From: Antilocapra americana
Taxonomy: Eukaryota; Chordata; Mammalia; Artiodactyla; Antilocapridae
Reading direction: 5' to 3'
Assembly (NCBI GenBank): GCA_007570785.1
Contig: ML661885.1
Span: 35,078,696-35,142,695, forward strand
Length of the DNA: 64,000 bases
Made by a program: the position numbers and the translations under genes. Position 1 is the first letter of the stretch, and each line of letters begins with the position of its first letter. Of the stretch, positions 22,087 to 35,120 are shown one piece after another. The notes under the pieces were generated by a model, which worked only from the letters and a program-made list of their open reading frames with translations, ran no database searches and was not told where the DNA came from.

Positions 22087-24569
22087 GTTTCATGATGTGA
22101 AAAAGCCACAAGAGATAATACAAAATACAAAAATGCAAGCAACGTCATGTATAAAGTCTATGAAAATAAGCTAAAAGAGTAACTAATTTTGGACAGTTTG
22201 GGGGCAGATGTAACCATCAATTTAGTACACCCCCACTCAACCATGGTAGCTTCAAAGCTTAGACAAAGGAAATTACTCCACCTCCATTATCAGTAGTATA
22301 ATAAACTGGAACATTTCTTTTTTCACTAAATTTAGCCTTGTAATTTCTAAAAATACACTCTGCCATCTTGATAAATTGACATCCCTATGCAAAAATTTCA
22401 GTGGTGGCATGAAGAAGTAAAAAGATCAGGACTCTAATCAAAAATTTGGGTTCAAGTTCAGGATCTACTGATTTTAAGTAATTTAATATTAAATAATTTT
22501 TTTGATTTGAAGTTCTACTTTATATTTTTGATCATTCATTAAGAATTTGCATATTATCTTTCTACTACAAAGTTTCAAAAAATTAAGTCAATAGTATTAA
22601 TAGTAAAATTTTTATGAGCTTCCCCTTCCATGTACTTTTCAATTATACCACTATATTGCAAGCATTCACTTTGAAATTACACAAATTTCCAATTTATTTC
22701 AGTTTTTGCCTTGGAACTTCAAAGCCTTTCAACTGGAAAATCCTGGAAGTAGAAACACATTATGCAAATCCAAAGATTAGGGCTTGAAGGATTTGGAAGT
22801 CAAATTCTTATAAACGTTGAACAGTCTTCTGTAATAACCCACAGAGATAGAATTTAATTTTATTACCTTTGATGAAATGATTTGTAACATGCTATTGCCA
22901 CATTGAGTGCATTCTGTTTATTCATATTAGGAAGAAGGAATCAGAATAAATAAGCACTATTTTAAGACTTCAGAAGTCTATCCAACATTGCTGATTAAAG
23001 GAATCTATTTTTAACAGGACCTCCTATTACAAACTATCTGTATAATGCATATAGACTAGCTGATTAAAATGTAGTTTTGCCTATATACAACATAAGGCAA
23101 CTCCAAACTTAATCAAGAGAGCTTCTGTAGGTAACAATAATCTGGGCCAAAAGCCAATGGTTTACAGTTAAAATGCCAAGGTAGAACAACAGTCTCCTGT
23201 GTTAATTTCCCCAAATGAATACATGATAAACAGGAAAAGAAGTTACAAAATTATAGGTCTTTCATTTACATGTTAATTCAGAAGCTTGAGAAAAAAAAAA
23301 TCACCCCATTTAATTCATTGTTTCTTTACCTCTTTACCTCTTTAAACCAACCTGTCCTGTTAATGAACATTAAAATATCCTCAAGTCATTCTACATATTT
23401 TCAAATACAAATGATGCTTGGTGGGTTTTACATGTAAGATTGCATATTGATTTTATTCTTGTTTGAAAAGGATTTTTTTAAACTGCCCCAAGTAGATTCT
23501 AATTACCTAGTAAAATACAGCACACCATGCCCCCCTCAATTTGAGGATCACTGGGAAATCTGTTATAATTTTATTTCAATTCACATAATAGTAGTTTAAC
23601 ACACGATGGTTATGAAGTGTTTTCCCAACACAACAAAGTTGGATTTTAGACCTTCTTCAGATAAACATACTATAAACGTTTAAGATTATATTAAATAAGT
23701 CATAGGTCTTCTTCCCAGTGACAACTCTATAAACCTACATTTACGTTTCCCCATTATTTAAAAATATTTTCCTATTATAGAAAAGGGTATGATCCTCCTC
23801 TTGTTAAAAGTAATCTCTCCACGTGTTTTCTGCATCCTCCATCCATACCCGAGGTTTCAGTGGACTAACCATTCTCTTCCCTCTGTAAATCCTGAATCAA
23901 CTGACCAATAAGGATGGGAGTCAGGGAGCCCATCACAAGCTGGCAGCCTGGAGCAGCAGGGGTCCTGGTGAGGCTACCCCATGTTCAGAGAACATCATGA
24001 GGATGCCGTGGGCATCGTGCCCCAAAGAGAGAAGGCAGAGGAGTTGGGGCCAGACCCCTGCAGTCCCTTCCATAGTCTGAGAAGTCACTCTTCTTTCTCT
24101 GAAGAGGCAGAGATACAGAGAGCCCAAGGTCTCTTCTAAATCCTTCAGAAAAGAAGGAAGTCTATTTTACACACACAAAAGGGAGGGAGGCAAGGCAGAC
24201 AAGGTTCCTCCTACATCACTTTCTCAACTGCACTCCTAGGTTATCTGCTTCCATCCTGGTCATGAATCTCCCACCAGCATTCAACCAGGTGCTAACATCT
24301 CCCATGGCTTCAAGAAGTCCTTTTCTTCCTTAGGCTACCATCCCATTTCTGGATTCCCCTTCTCTCTACTCATCACTACGCAATCCTCCCCAATACTGCC
24401 TCACACCCAGGGCTCTCACAAAACAATTCACTGTGGTTTTCAATCATTTCACACAGTCAAAGGTTACTTTTTTTTGTTTGTTTTTGTTTTCACCACTCTT
24501 AGCCTTAGAATGGCAGGATGTTTGGTGGATATGTAAAGCACATATGGACTTTACACACACATGGTCATG
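22087..24569. other. Unique AT-rich intronic sequence
   Basis: A long repeat-poor interval. Nothing coding is recognised and there is no CpG enrichment. Confidence 0.5.
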
Positions 24570-24760
24570 GACTCTGGTTGGAGTTAGGAGCCTGGGTCCA
24601 AAACTTGGCTCCTTATTATGGGATCTATGGGGAAATAACTTAATCTCTCCACAGTTTATACTCATTTGTAAAATGAACTTAATAACTGTATTTACCTTGA
24701 AGGATTATTAAAAGGGTAACTTCATCCTTATAAATATTCAACGTGATTTGTACTAGTACA
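24570..24760 (+). repeat. MIR SINE
   Basis: A diverged sense MIR with CTGGGTCCAAAACTTGGCTC, then CTCATTTGTAAAATGAAC and GAAGGATTATTAAAAGGG. Confidence 0.65.
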
Positions 24761-25049
24761 TCTAAGTATTCAACTTTTTTTTTTTAATGGCCCCTTTACA
24801 TTGAAACATCTTAGCTTAGAGCCCCTGACACATAACACTTCTAAGATTCCTTTTTTTCCACCATTCCTTATAAAGTTCCTTTTTTTTTCTTCCTCTTTCA
24901 ACCTTAAGTTCTGGAATATCCAGGGGACTAAAAGAACTGGGCCTCCCTCTGCTTTGCATTCACTATTTCCCTAAATATTCTCATCCATTCCCTTGGAAGA
25001 AAGATTTCTATGCTGAAAACTCCCATATTTATACCTCCAGCCCACACTT
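24761..25049. other. T-rich unique sequence
   Basis: Poly(T) tracts at about 24777-24786 and 24880-24889. No gene seen. Confidence 0.4.
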
Positions 25050-26056
25050 TCCCCAGAACAGCAAACTTAAATATATGACTAGCTACTTGGCATTATCCAT
25101 TACCTGTTCCACTTCTTAAACTCATCATGTCCCTAAACACATTCTTGATCCCTAAATTCACCCCGATTTCCCTTCCTCTCTTCTTCATCTGCAAATGGCA
25201 CCAACACCTCCATTTATTCAAGCTCCAAAACTGCAAATTATATGTTTCCTTCCTTTTCATCAGTCTGCACTTCTAATTCATGAGCAAATTTTCTCTATTC
25301 TGCCTTCAAATCACACCTTACGTCTCCCTACTTCTCTCCATCTCCTCTACCACCTCCCTGGTCATCGGCCCTCTGGGTTACTGCCACAGCCTCCATGTTG
25401 CCCCCCCTGTTAGACTTTCCTCTCTTTCCATCTTTTCTTACGGCAGCCAAAATAAGCATGTTAGGCCTAAAGGAGACAGGCTGTTTTCCTGCTTTAAAGC
25501 ACTGAATGGCTCCCACTATGATATGATGAATTTCTAAACTTTTTTCCATGGTCCATAGGCCCTGCATGTCTCCATCTCATAATTCATCTGGGGCTGTTCT
25601 TCCCGCTTGTGTGCTGGTCACACTGGTGTCCTTTAAGGTTCTTGTACACACCAAGGTGTTTCCCACCTCAGGACTTTTGCACATGCTCCCCTTGCCCCCC
25701 CAACTGATTGAAATGCACTTTGAGATGCTGGTTGCTTCTCATTTTTTAAGTCTCCTCAGAAAACCCACCCCGCATGATTCTAAGTAGGTTGTCTTCTATC
25801 TCCTACCTTCCAGCCCCACTGAAGCTGTTCTCTGGTGCTCCGCCCATCTGCTTCTCATGGTATCTATCACCAAGTTTAATGACATATTTGTTCATGTGTC
25901 CTTTTCTCTGTTCTGTCTACCTCACTTCACAGTTCACTCTGGTGGGCCTGGAAGCACACATCCTTTATCCACCTACCATGTGCCTTGCACAGTAAGTGCA
26001 CACCAAAATTTTTAGTATATGAATAAGTGAATTGGTGAGTAAATGAATAAATGATC
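25050..26056 (+). repeat. L2 LINE relic
   Basis: The C/T-rich sense L2 3' region, with landmarks TGGCTCCCACTATGATATG, CTCAGGACTTTTGCACATGC and the closing run of short GAAT repeats at about 26015-26056. ORF2 is broken throughout; the frames here are chance openings. Confidence 0.75.
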
Positions 26057-28080
26057 TCTCTGCACAGACTCCAGACATATTTTTACTCAGAAGACTTACA
26101 GGGCATGAGGTTATGTTTATTCTCTCCAACTTCTTTCCTTTTCAGTTTGTCTTAGTCACAATGTCCCAAATCTTTCTTAAGAAATTACTATCACATCTCT
26201 TTGGTTAGAAAACCACAATATTCATAGCAGATGTGAAAAGAGAGCTGTCTCCTGATCTATGAGCGGGGCTAATTTTGAAAGCTGAAAATTATGGTTGACT
26301 GCATCATCTAAGAAACAGTCTTGAGCTAGAAGATCCATTTAAACGTGCTGATAAACTGGCATTGTGCTAATGGGCATTTCACTCCTGTATTTTCCGGGTC
26401 TCATATTTTTGCAGCTGGTAAATTACATTAGGAGAAAAATCAAATGGAGACTGAATGCAGAGAAGCAAAGTATTACATATTAATGAGCCAGAGAAAAAGG
26501 GCAGTAGAAAAAAATATATTCATATATATGTTAATTTCTAATTACATTAAGGACTGATAGAAATCCCTACATAACTCTATTTAAAATAGTATATTCAGCC
26601 AATCATCATTAAAGAATAAGAAACAAAATCTGATGATGGCAAAAAGTAGCAATCTATATTTAATTATAGATTGGAGAACCTTTAAAATCTGTAGGGAGAC
26701 TGAGTTCAACCACGTAATTTCACAGTGGCATTAATGGAACTAATATTTCTTGAGCTCAGGCTGTATGTTAGGTAAATAGCCAATTATTGCCTTAAATTTG
26801 TCCACCATAAGCTACTTGAGGTCAGGAATTGTCTTATTCATATTTGAGCCTCCACACAGCAGCCACCATTAGAGGCTTGACTTCACCTGGGAATAAACTG
26901 AAGGACTAGGTACATACAAATGCCCCAGGGAAGACTGCCTTTGTGCCTTCTTATGAACCCTTAGTTGCTTTCTATCACAGACCTGCTAATGGCAGTACAG
27001 GACTCTTCTGGGCTTCTTTTCAGATCAATGTTCTCAACTAGATTCTGCCATAACTGGGAATAAACCCAACTTAACACACTTAACCTGAACCTCATCATTC
27101 TCATCGGTACCATGCTGGATATTACCCCTGTGATATTTGCCTAACATGTTTAGATGTCTTTGTGTTCCCCAGCATCTGCTGATTCCCATCTGTGTTCAAG
27201 GCACAATAGTAGATTTCAGGGATCTTACTTGCAAGCATCAATACTCTGCATTTTGTTAGGCATTTAAAGCCAACGTTTTATCTTATCAGGTGAGATATTT
27301 CATGGGTTCTTTGTAGTTCACTCCTTACTAGAGATCCCACCTCTGCGGTTTCTTCTTTATGAGTGAATACAAATCGTCCCTCTGGGTCCTAACAGTTCCT
27401 ACCCCAGGCCTCTATGTACACTGTCACGTTATTTCTGCTGTTACGGCCCTCCCCCAGACAGCCCTCTCAGACAAGATCTAAGACTCTTTCAGGCCACATC
27501 TCTCTCTCCGATATGGCCACATCTTGCTGATAAGAAACAAACATTCCTTGCCCTGTAGATTTCAGCACATTCATGAGATGGCAGCTCTTTGTACCTCAGT
27601 GTCAGATTCTCCCTACTCTTCAATTTCTCCTGGTTGAGTCAAAGTTGAAACCATTGTTTCGCCAAGTTCTCAGTGAAGCCTCCCATATATATTTAAGGTG
27701 AGGCTGGGGGTTGCATAGGACAAGATTCCCAGAACACCAGCATTTCTCTCTAAAAACCCTGTTCTAATCTCCAAACAACTATAATGTCTGGTGGTGGGTG
27801 GTTAGCTGAGAGTGGCAAAAGCAGTCCTTGACCATCAGCTTATCAAATCTCAGTTAGGTAGTTTCATGCTTCATTTCAAAATGAGCAACAGGTGTCTTCT
27901 CAGATCCAGCTGAACCACAGATAATGTCTAATTTTAACTTCCTGCTACAGATGCAATATACCTTTATTAACCATTCTTAAGGTCATTGCTCTCTAACTAA
28001 GGAAGGGTTGGAACCACCAAAGAAGGTAGTGACAGAATGGAGCCATCCTTTAAGTTCAGGAACATTTCCAGTTAAATATC
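26057..28080. other. Unique intronic sequence
   Basis: It includes an AT-rich block at 26500-26700 with an inverted repeat at 26650-26673, and an L2-like scrap at about 26805-26910. No exon is seen. Confidence 0.45.
26650..26673. repeat. 9-bp AT-rich inverted repeat
   Basis: CAATCTATA (26650-26658) and TATAGATTG (26665-26673) flank a 6-nt loop. A TAATTA core overlaps the loop and right arm. Confidence 0.75.
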
Positions 28081-28112
28081 ATATATATATGTATACACAC
28101 ACACATGTATTT
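28081..28112. repeat. TA/CA microsatellite
   Basis: ATATATATATGT followed by a short ACACAC run. Confidence 0.7.
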
Positions 28113-28329
28113 AAATTGATTTTCAGCACATTCAGTGAAAGCTTAATGAGCCCAATGCACTATGCTAACTGCTAGGGATACAAAGATAAAAAACAAAACA
28201 AAACAGTTGCTTTCGTTCAGGACACAAAAGGGGATGGATTTATAAAACAAAATGATAGAAAAAGACAAGCACTCTGATTACAAGAGGGTAATCCCTCCTC
28301 CACTTTGGATTTACCTTTAAATTCTAATA

Positions 28330-28354
28330 TTCATGTGAATTAATTTCACATGAA
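28330..28354. repeat. 10-bp perfect inverted repeat at a BovB 5' edge
   Basis: TTCATGTGAA (28330-28339) and TTCACATGAA (28345-28354) are separated by 5 nt. The BovB fragment starts at the next base. Confidence 0.8.
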
Positions 28355-28942
28355 ACAATGGAAACAGTAACAGACTTTATTTTCTTGGGCTTCAAAATCA
28401 CTGCAGATGGTGACTGCAGTCATGAAATTAAAAGACGCTTGATCCTGGGAAGAAAAGCTACGACCAACCTAGACAGCATACTAAAAAGTAAAGCCATTAC
28501 TTTGCCAACAAAGTTCCATCTGGGCAAAGCTATAGTTTTTCCAGTAGTCATGTATGGATGTGAGAGTTGGACTATAAAGAAAACTGAGTGCCAAAGAATT
28601 GATGCTTTTGAACTGCGGTGTTGGGAAAGACTCTTGAGAGTCCCTTGGACTGCAAGGAGATCCAACTAGTCCATCCTAAAGGAGATCAGTCACAGGAAGG
28701 ACTGATGCTGAAGCTGAAATTCCAAAGAACCGACTCACTGGAAAAGACCCTGATGCTGGGAAAGACTGAAGGTGGGAGAAGGGGATGAGAGAGGATGAGA
28801 TGGTTGGATGGTATCACCAATGTGATGGACATGAGTTTGAGTAGGCTCCAGGAGTTGGTGATGGACAGGGAAATATGGCTTTCTGCAGTCCATGGGGTCG
28901 CAAAGAGTCGGACACAACTGAGCAACTGAATCGAACTGATAA
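28355..28942 (+). mobile_element. BovB LINE 3' fragment with C-terminal ORF2 frame
   Basis: Sense BovB, 5' truncated, covering the C-terminal part of ORF2 and the 3' tail (ACTGAATCGAACTGA). An open frame at 28358-28669 keeps the GCESWTI and RIDAFELRCW stretches and continues into the ARRSN region before a stop. It lacks the reverse transcriptase domain, so it cannot move on its own. Confidence 0.92.
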
Positions 28943-29284
28943 CCAACATATTATAAAACAGAAAACATGTTAGACCAAAAATGGCAAAATTAATCTCATT
29001 TCAGAATAAAGAGCAGAACTCTCAGCTGAACAAACTTATCTTTACAAGAAATGGAGGGTATCATATCCATGTTCTGAGTTTTCCATGGAGAGGTAAAAAT
29101 CAAGCAGGCATGGACTGCACATAGGCACTTGAAAACCACTGGACTAGATCATCTCAGATTCTACAGATAATGAATTTCCTTTGCCAAGAACCCCTTTATT
29201 CAAACTGGTTCTACTCCTTCCTCTACGTTTTTATGCCTTACAGCAGAGGGACAGATTTTCCTACAACTCTCCAAGCCCTGTGTT
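28943..29284. other. Unique intronic sequence
   Basis: Nothing recognised. Confidence 0.45.
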
Positions 29285-29480
29285 CAGGGCCAGCTACATA
29301 ATTTGTGGTTCCCTGTGCAAACTGAAAATGCAAGGTTCCTCATTAAAAAGTGTTTTAAGAGTTCAGGATACCAACGGCAGAGCATACAACCAAGTGCGGA
29401 CAGACGCAGGCCCTGGACAGCTGCACGGGATGCGCCTGCGTTAGGCTGGCTCTGCCTGTGTTGTCTACACAATCCCTACA
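29285..29480. repeat. Old DNA-transposon-like relic, family unresolved
   Basis: CAGCTACATAATTTGTGG through ACTGAAAATGCAAGGTTCC to a more CpG-rich end (GGGATGCGCCTGCG) resembles an ancient mammalian repeat I have seen but cannot name. Frames on both strands here have no protein match I recognise. Confidence 0.4.
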
Positions 29481-29984
29481 TTGATTTCCCAAAGAAGAGC
29501 TCTAAAAATGACGCTTCAGCACCGAGGAATCGTGTCTAAGGACACATTTCGAGAATGACAGTCCAGCTTGATGAAGTCTTTCTTACTGGTCAGTAAATCC
29601 TATCTTAAAGGTCAGAGCTCAACTCCAAAGTATTGTGGATTATGAATTTAAATATTGTCTTAACCTCCTGGCAGTTAAAATGTTCTCAGCTTAAGTTGAT
29701 CTTTGTGTCTACAGGTTACATTGGAGCTTAAGAATAATAATATTCCACATGTACACAATTTGATGAAAACCTCCTGGATGGTTCAAAATAATCTCCATGT
29801 GGAAAAAAGGACACTGAGCAGCTCCAGCGGTGGGATGGGAAACAGCTGTGGGAAGGATGCTATCCTGCCTTTTTTGCACTTGAAGCAGAAGGTGTGTAGA
29901 GGGATCACGTATTTATTCTGCAGAGACAGGCAGCATTTCAGAGCAAGGATGATTGGAAGAGTCCTGACCCACCATGGTTCCCCC
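29481..29984. other. Unique intronic sequence
   Basis: The 122-codon frame at 29703-30071 runs into L2 and shows no known motif. Confidence 0.4.
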
Positions 29985-30575
29985 TTTAGATTTCTCTATG
30001 GCCTCCTATTGCCTCTGCTCTTTCCTCACATTCAGTCCATTTTCCACACAAAGAGCAAAGCGCTGTTTTAAAAAACCATAATTCAGACCAAGTTAGTCCT
30101 TCCAATAAAGCTTCTGAATAGATCTCAAGCCACTTACCACATCTTGCAGGACCGTTCACGACCTGGCCCCTGCCCATTTCACTGTCCTTATCCCTATGCT
30201 CCTCTTCATTCTCTGTGTGTTCATATGTTTTTCTGTTCCTGGAAATTCTACTAAGGCATTTGTATTAGAAGCTCTCCCTGCTTGAAATGCACCTTTCCTA
30301 GAAATTCATATGTCTGGCTTCTTGTCATTCAGGTTTCAACTCAAAAGCCTCTTCAGAGAAAGACCTTGCTTGACCACCCATCCTGAAGTTGTCAGTTCTT
30401 TCCATCACCCGATTTTACCTGTATTTTCTTCAGACCATTTATCAGACATATTTTATTATGAGTCATCTGTGGTTCCTAACCCCTTTATCAATGATGTGAG
30501 AACAGGAAGCTCACCTGCTTTGCTCACTGACAGATCTCTGACGCTTAGCACAGGATCTTAGATGGTAGGGCAATG
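29985..30575 (+). repeat. L2 LINE relic
   Basis: Sense L2 3' region with CACTTACCACATCTTGCAGG, ACGACCTGGCCCCTGCCC, TCAGGTTTCAACTCAAAAGC and a decayed 3' end at CTTAGCACAGGATCTTAG. Non-coding. Confidence 0.75.
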
Positions 30576-31751
30576 GTGTCACATACTCAACTACTTCATT
30601 CTGCATTAACTAAGAAGGAAACACGACACACTTTGATTTGAAAATGACAGTGTACCTTTTAACTAGAAGGAAATGTTATGTGCTTTCCATCATTTATAAA
30701 TGTCAGCTTCTCTGCAGAGATTTTTACATATACAGGAAAAAGACTGACATGTTAAATGTAGCACTTCATGTATAGTACCTGCTGTGATTTTCCTTGATGA
30801 TTGTACTTTTTATTTTTAAAGAAATTCTTTGGTAATTTCTCAAGAGCTCGATTAAGTAGTCTACACACGATGACAATTTGCACTCCCAAAATCCATAGAG
30901 CACTACAGCCGGCAGCTAGACATTAATGTTCACTGATGATTCTTGGGTCATTGGTTTTGTCAGAGTAAGGAAAGGAAAGTTCAGTGACTACACTTTTAAC
31001 ATTCATTTCTCACTTCACAGGCAACAAAATGCGGCATTATTATTCAGACTAAGATTTAAAACTGCAAGTCACTGCTGAGACAGTGATGAGAAGGTCAGTT
31101 TTAGGGGAAGAGCAATTCTTTTTCTACCACATATTCTCCTGTTTAACCTTGAGGGTATCATTGGAGTCAGAACCCAAATATTGTTTTATCTCACTATATA
31201 TATATCAAACTAATTATATTTCTACATTTCCTTTCTATACAGCAGGAAATGTTGAATAAGATTATACTTGCTACTTAAGAATCAAGAAAGAAGAAGGAAA
31301 ATTGTGAAACATGTTCATAATTCTTGTCATGCACTCAGTTGATTAAGGGCAGAGCAATTCTGGAGACAGTGATCGGTCCATAGTGTATTTTAATCTTTCC
31401 TACACAGTGGAAGCAAAATATTATACAGGTTTTGGAGAAACAACCCTCCAGGCATACAGAGCAGAATCTATTTTGTTTCTTTACTGCTGACAACACAGAA
31501 CAGAAAAAGCAAAATCATGCTACACAAAGGTTTGGGCCATCAAAGGTAAAGAAATTAGAATGAATATATTTCATATTAAATACATAAGGTTTTTTTCCCT
31601 GACTTAGGATGACCCTTATGGACTGGACTTCAATAGAGACCACTAAAACTAAGATTTTTCTTGAGAACAAGTATTAGCCCAAAGAAAAAGTAGAAATTAA
31701 CAAGAAGTTATTCTGGTAATTATATCCTGGGAAAAATTATTACATATTTTC
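30576..31751. other. Unique AT-rich intronic sequence
   Basis: No gene. A short TA tract lies at about 31196-31205. Confidence 0.45.
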
Positions 31752-31850
31752 ACTTTATTATTATTATTACTTTTATATTATTATTATATACTTTTAATAA
31801 TAATAATAATACTTTTACTTTATTATTACATACTTTTTAATTAAGTATTA
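31752..31850. repeat. TTA/TAA trinucleotide tract with self-complementary halves
   Basis: A (TTA)n stretch is followed by a (TAA)n stretch and again by TTATTA. The halves can fold on each other. No coding function. Confidence 0.75.
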
Positions 31851-31935
31851 CATAAATACTAGATATTTTAAAATATCTATTAATTCTTTAGCCAAAGAGG
31901 TAAAAACTGCAGGTTTCTTGCCATATAAGATGATG

Positions 31936-32068
31936 CGGTGTATGTGTGTGTGTGTGTGTGTGAGTACTCAACTGTGTCCGGCTATTTGTGATTCATGGAC
32001 TATAGCCTGCCAGACTTCTCTGTCCATAGAATTTTCCAGGCAAGAATACTGTATTGTGTTGCCATTTG
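31936..32068 (-). mobile_element. Bov-tA SINE fragment with TG microsatellite tail
   Basis: A reverse-orientation BovA body only; the tRNA-like head is missing. A (TG)n run at 31938-31962 forms its tail. Confidence 0.85.
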
Positions 32069-32177
32069 AACTAATGACAAATGAAACTGTCTTGGAAAAA
32101 AATCAACTCCAAGCATTTTTGAAAAACTTTTCTAAATGACATATAATAATGAATCCCAAGTTGCATTGTCTAATTTA

Positions 32178-32200
32178 CACACACACACACACACACATAC
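32178..32200. repeat. CA microsatellite
   Basis: About ten to eleven CA units; a likely length-polymorphic marker. Confidence 0.85.
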
Positions 32201-33904
32201 AGCTTAAGATGCATGGAAATGGAATGGAAAATAGAGATGTAATCATGATTTAAGACATCAGAAAGTCTGACTTAATCTGCATTCCAGTGGTTTATGTTGC
32301 GATTTAAAAGTTTCTGTATTTCATACAAAGATTAATTTGATTAAAGCTAAAATATGTCAGCTGCAACCTGTCTCATGAAGTTTGTTAGTAAGCAAAAATT
32401 TTATTATTTCTGCAGATAATGTATTCCCCCCATACTTTTAAAATTATGTCTGAAATATTCTCTTGATTGATTGATTTATAAGACAGAGAGTATGTTGGGC
32501 TGTGTTTAAAGGAAAGGTCCATGTGTGGATTTATTATCTAGGCAGCATATCTCAAAACCATATTTGAGAAAATGTTTGCTAATAAATTTAAAACATGATG
32601 TTCATACACTTGCAAAATTTAATAAAAGTTGTATTTTATTATAATTCTATAAAATAGAATTCAGAGCAGACAATATATGCCAATTTTCAGGAGTCTCTGT
32701 AATAAATTTTGGTGGCTATTGCTTAAGGACAATTATCAGCTAATTTCTAGCAGGGAACTACAATGAGAAGACAAAAGTCGTAAAGTTGTATGTACAAAAG
32801 TCAGAGATGAGTCAGGACATTTGAACTCAGTTAAAAGTATACTAACTAATCCTATAAATAAGTTTTCCTGGGCAATACAATACATTTTTCCTAGGGAAAA
32901 AAACAGGGCCACAATGTGGGCAGACATTAAAATGTGTACCTTTCAAAGTAAGGTGAAACATTCTCATCAACATAGATTAAATCTCATTCTCTAACATTCA
33001 ATAAAGATAACCCCCTTCAAAAAACTGTATTGTGACCATATAAATTCTTCTATAGAAACCTTTTCTCCTTGGGGGAGGGGCTTAATCACCAACTGGTGCA
33101 TTATAATGTAACTGCAAAAATTAGGGATTATAAACACAAATACTGCATTTTAATAGCAAATTTCAATCTTCACTGAATACACATTTATGGAGGCATAGTG
33201 GCTAAGATTCCAGTGATATTTAAAATGTCAAGAGTGTCAAGTAATAAAATCTTCACCAGATGAGCCAGGCTTTTTTTATAAGACCATATTAGATCAACTT
33301 TTACTGTGACTACTTCCTCATCATTACATAGTGAATACCTTCTCTTTGAGATAAACACGGGACAAGCCTAGAACATTGTAGAAAAATACCCACTGAATGT
33401 AAGATTTTATAACAGATGAAAGAGAATTACCTGTCACAAATGATTAAGTACCACTAACTCACTGCTCCATTGACTGAGTCCCAATATGAATTTAGAAAGA
33501 TTACAGGTCTAAGGATTTTCTAAGTCAATATGTCAATTTAATCAGTGCTGAAGTATCCAAAGAGTTTATTTTACCATCATCAAAAGCATTTAAGTAATCA
33601 CCCTTTTAAACACTCTGCATTAAGTCCTGAACTAGTGCAGTTTACACAGAAAACTGCTCTGGTGGATATGAAGCTTACTCTACAATCTCAGATGTGTCAG
33701 AAATATCATTTTTCCTTAAATCCACTAAAATCTAACACCGAACACCCTACAGCAGGAAGTTCAATCTCAGTCACTCTTGTATATTCCTCCCTTGCCCAGA
33801 GTTGTGCCAAAAGCCCCAGGATCTTAAGCATTACTAAAATAAAGTAAGTGTCCCCTCCCTTGCCCACCCCAAACACTTGTTTACTTTGTTACAGATTTGC
33901 GGTC
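32201..33904. other. Unique AT-rich intronic sequence
   Basis: Repeat-poor. A 100-codon plus frame at 33545-33847 has no recognisable domain or splice context. Confidence 0.45.
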
Positions 33905-34405
33905 ACACTGGCTCACATTGGTCCACCCACTGTTCCAGATCACATGGCTGTGATTTTGCTTTTTCTGTGCTTGCCACAAACATGGGAGTCATTGGAGTGG
34001 CGGAGGTGGTCTCCCCAGGGATGTTAGTGGGTCATCCTCTCTGAGATCGCGCTGTCTCTTGATAATGTGTCATCACCAGCTCCCTGGCTTCTGGGCGCTT
34101 CTTGTCCCCCAGCCATGGGGTAGAGCCTCGTGATTAGTTCCGGCCAACTAGTGGTTAGTGGAAGTGGTATGTGTCAATTTGGCCCCATGAATCACCAGTG
34201 TGAGACCCTCCATTTTTCTCTCTCCTCTGGCACACTACTAGTAACATTGCAGATGGTGGCTGTTCTGTCGATCCGGATCCCAAGCGAGCAGACATGGAGT
34301 AGAATGAGCCCATCCTAACCACCACATTAATTAATCTTGAGGGAAAACCAAAAGCATGCTGTTTCATATTACTGGGATTTGGGGCTAGTTTGTTACTGCA
34401 GTATA
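33905..34405 (-). repeat. Ancient LTR-like relic, family unresolved
   Basis: Blocks CCATGGGGTAGAGCC, TCCGGCCAACTAGTGG, GTGTGAGACCCTCCA and the closing GGGATTTGGGGCTAGTTTG resemble the antisense end of an old LTR or L1M-like repeat. I cannot choose between them. Confidence 0.4.
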
Positions 34406-34411
34406 ATTTAG

Positions 34412-34606
34412 TCTAGTGCTTCTCAAACTTGAGCGTGCCTCAGAATCTCCTGGGAGGTTTAAAAACACAGACTGCGTGACCCTGCTCCCAGAGTTTCTAT
34501 TCAGCAGGACTGGGTAAGACCTGAGAACTTCTGGTCCTAACATGTTCCCAGGTGATGCCGATGCTGCTGGTTCAGGACAAGACACTGAGAAACGCTGACC
34601 TGGACT
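34412..34606. repeat. MER5A-type hAT-Charlie MITE
   Basis: The terminal repeats are visible: AGTGCTTCTCAAACTTGAGC at the left and the degraded complement ACTGAGAAACGCTGACC at the right. Internal landmarks are CAGAATCTCCTGGGAGG and TTCCCAGGTGATGC. It is a non-autonomous DNA transposon and non-coding. Confidence 0.8.
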
Positions 34607-34907
34607 CTCCTGACAATATGTGCAGCTGGGGAGTGATGCTCAGTTCTTCCTGGGAACCCGAGGCCCACACCATAGACTTGGCAGGGAGAATGAATCTATT
34701 AAATAGCTCTATTTTCATTAACCTCTAAGTGAACATTTGCAATTTCCCTCTATTACAAATGTATGCCATAAAGCACAATAGCATTAGCAGTACCTGTAAG
34801 TTCATCATGAATAAAAATTAGAGATATTTTTTATATCACTTCATAACTAAATATCTATGCTCATCACATATCAAAGTAACTACTGGTTATGCTTCCAGAA
34901 CTTACTG
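34607..34907. other. Unique intronic sequence
   Basis: Nothing recognised. Confidence 0.4.
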
Positions 34908-35096
34908 TTCTGAAGTGAAAGTCATGTCCGACTCTTTGTGACCCCATGGACTATACAGTCCATGGGATTCTCCAGGCCAAAATACTGGAGTGGGTAGCCT
35001 TTCCCTTCTCCAGGGGATCTTCCCAACCCAGGGATTGAACCCAGATCTCCCACATTGCAGTCGGATTCTTTACCAGTTGAGCCACTTGGGAAGCCC
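34908..35096 (-). mobile_element. Bov-tA SINE (GTGAAAGTC subtype)
   Basis: A reverse-orientation SINE with the variant GACTATACAGTCCATGGG body and the AGGCCAAAATACTGG change, a subfamily different from most neighbours. It abuts an AAAT tract and another Bov-tA. Confidence 0.9.
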
Positions 35097-35102
35097 AATG
35101 CA

Positions 35103-35120
35103 TTAATAAATAAATAAATA
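35103..35120. repeat. AAAT tetranucleotide tract
   Basis: Four AAAT-like units between two SINEs. Confidence 0.8.

Noticed and set aside
28358..28669. A 103-codon frame as a host gene
   Set aside because: It is the C-terminal part of a 5'-truncated BovB ORF2.
31752..31850. Direct repeats resembling a CRISPR array
   Set aside because: They are simple TTA/TAA repeats with no spacers, in a mammalian intron.
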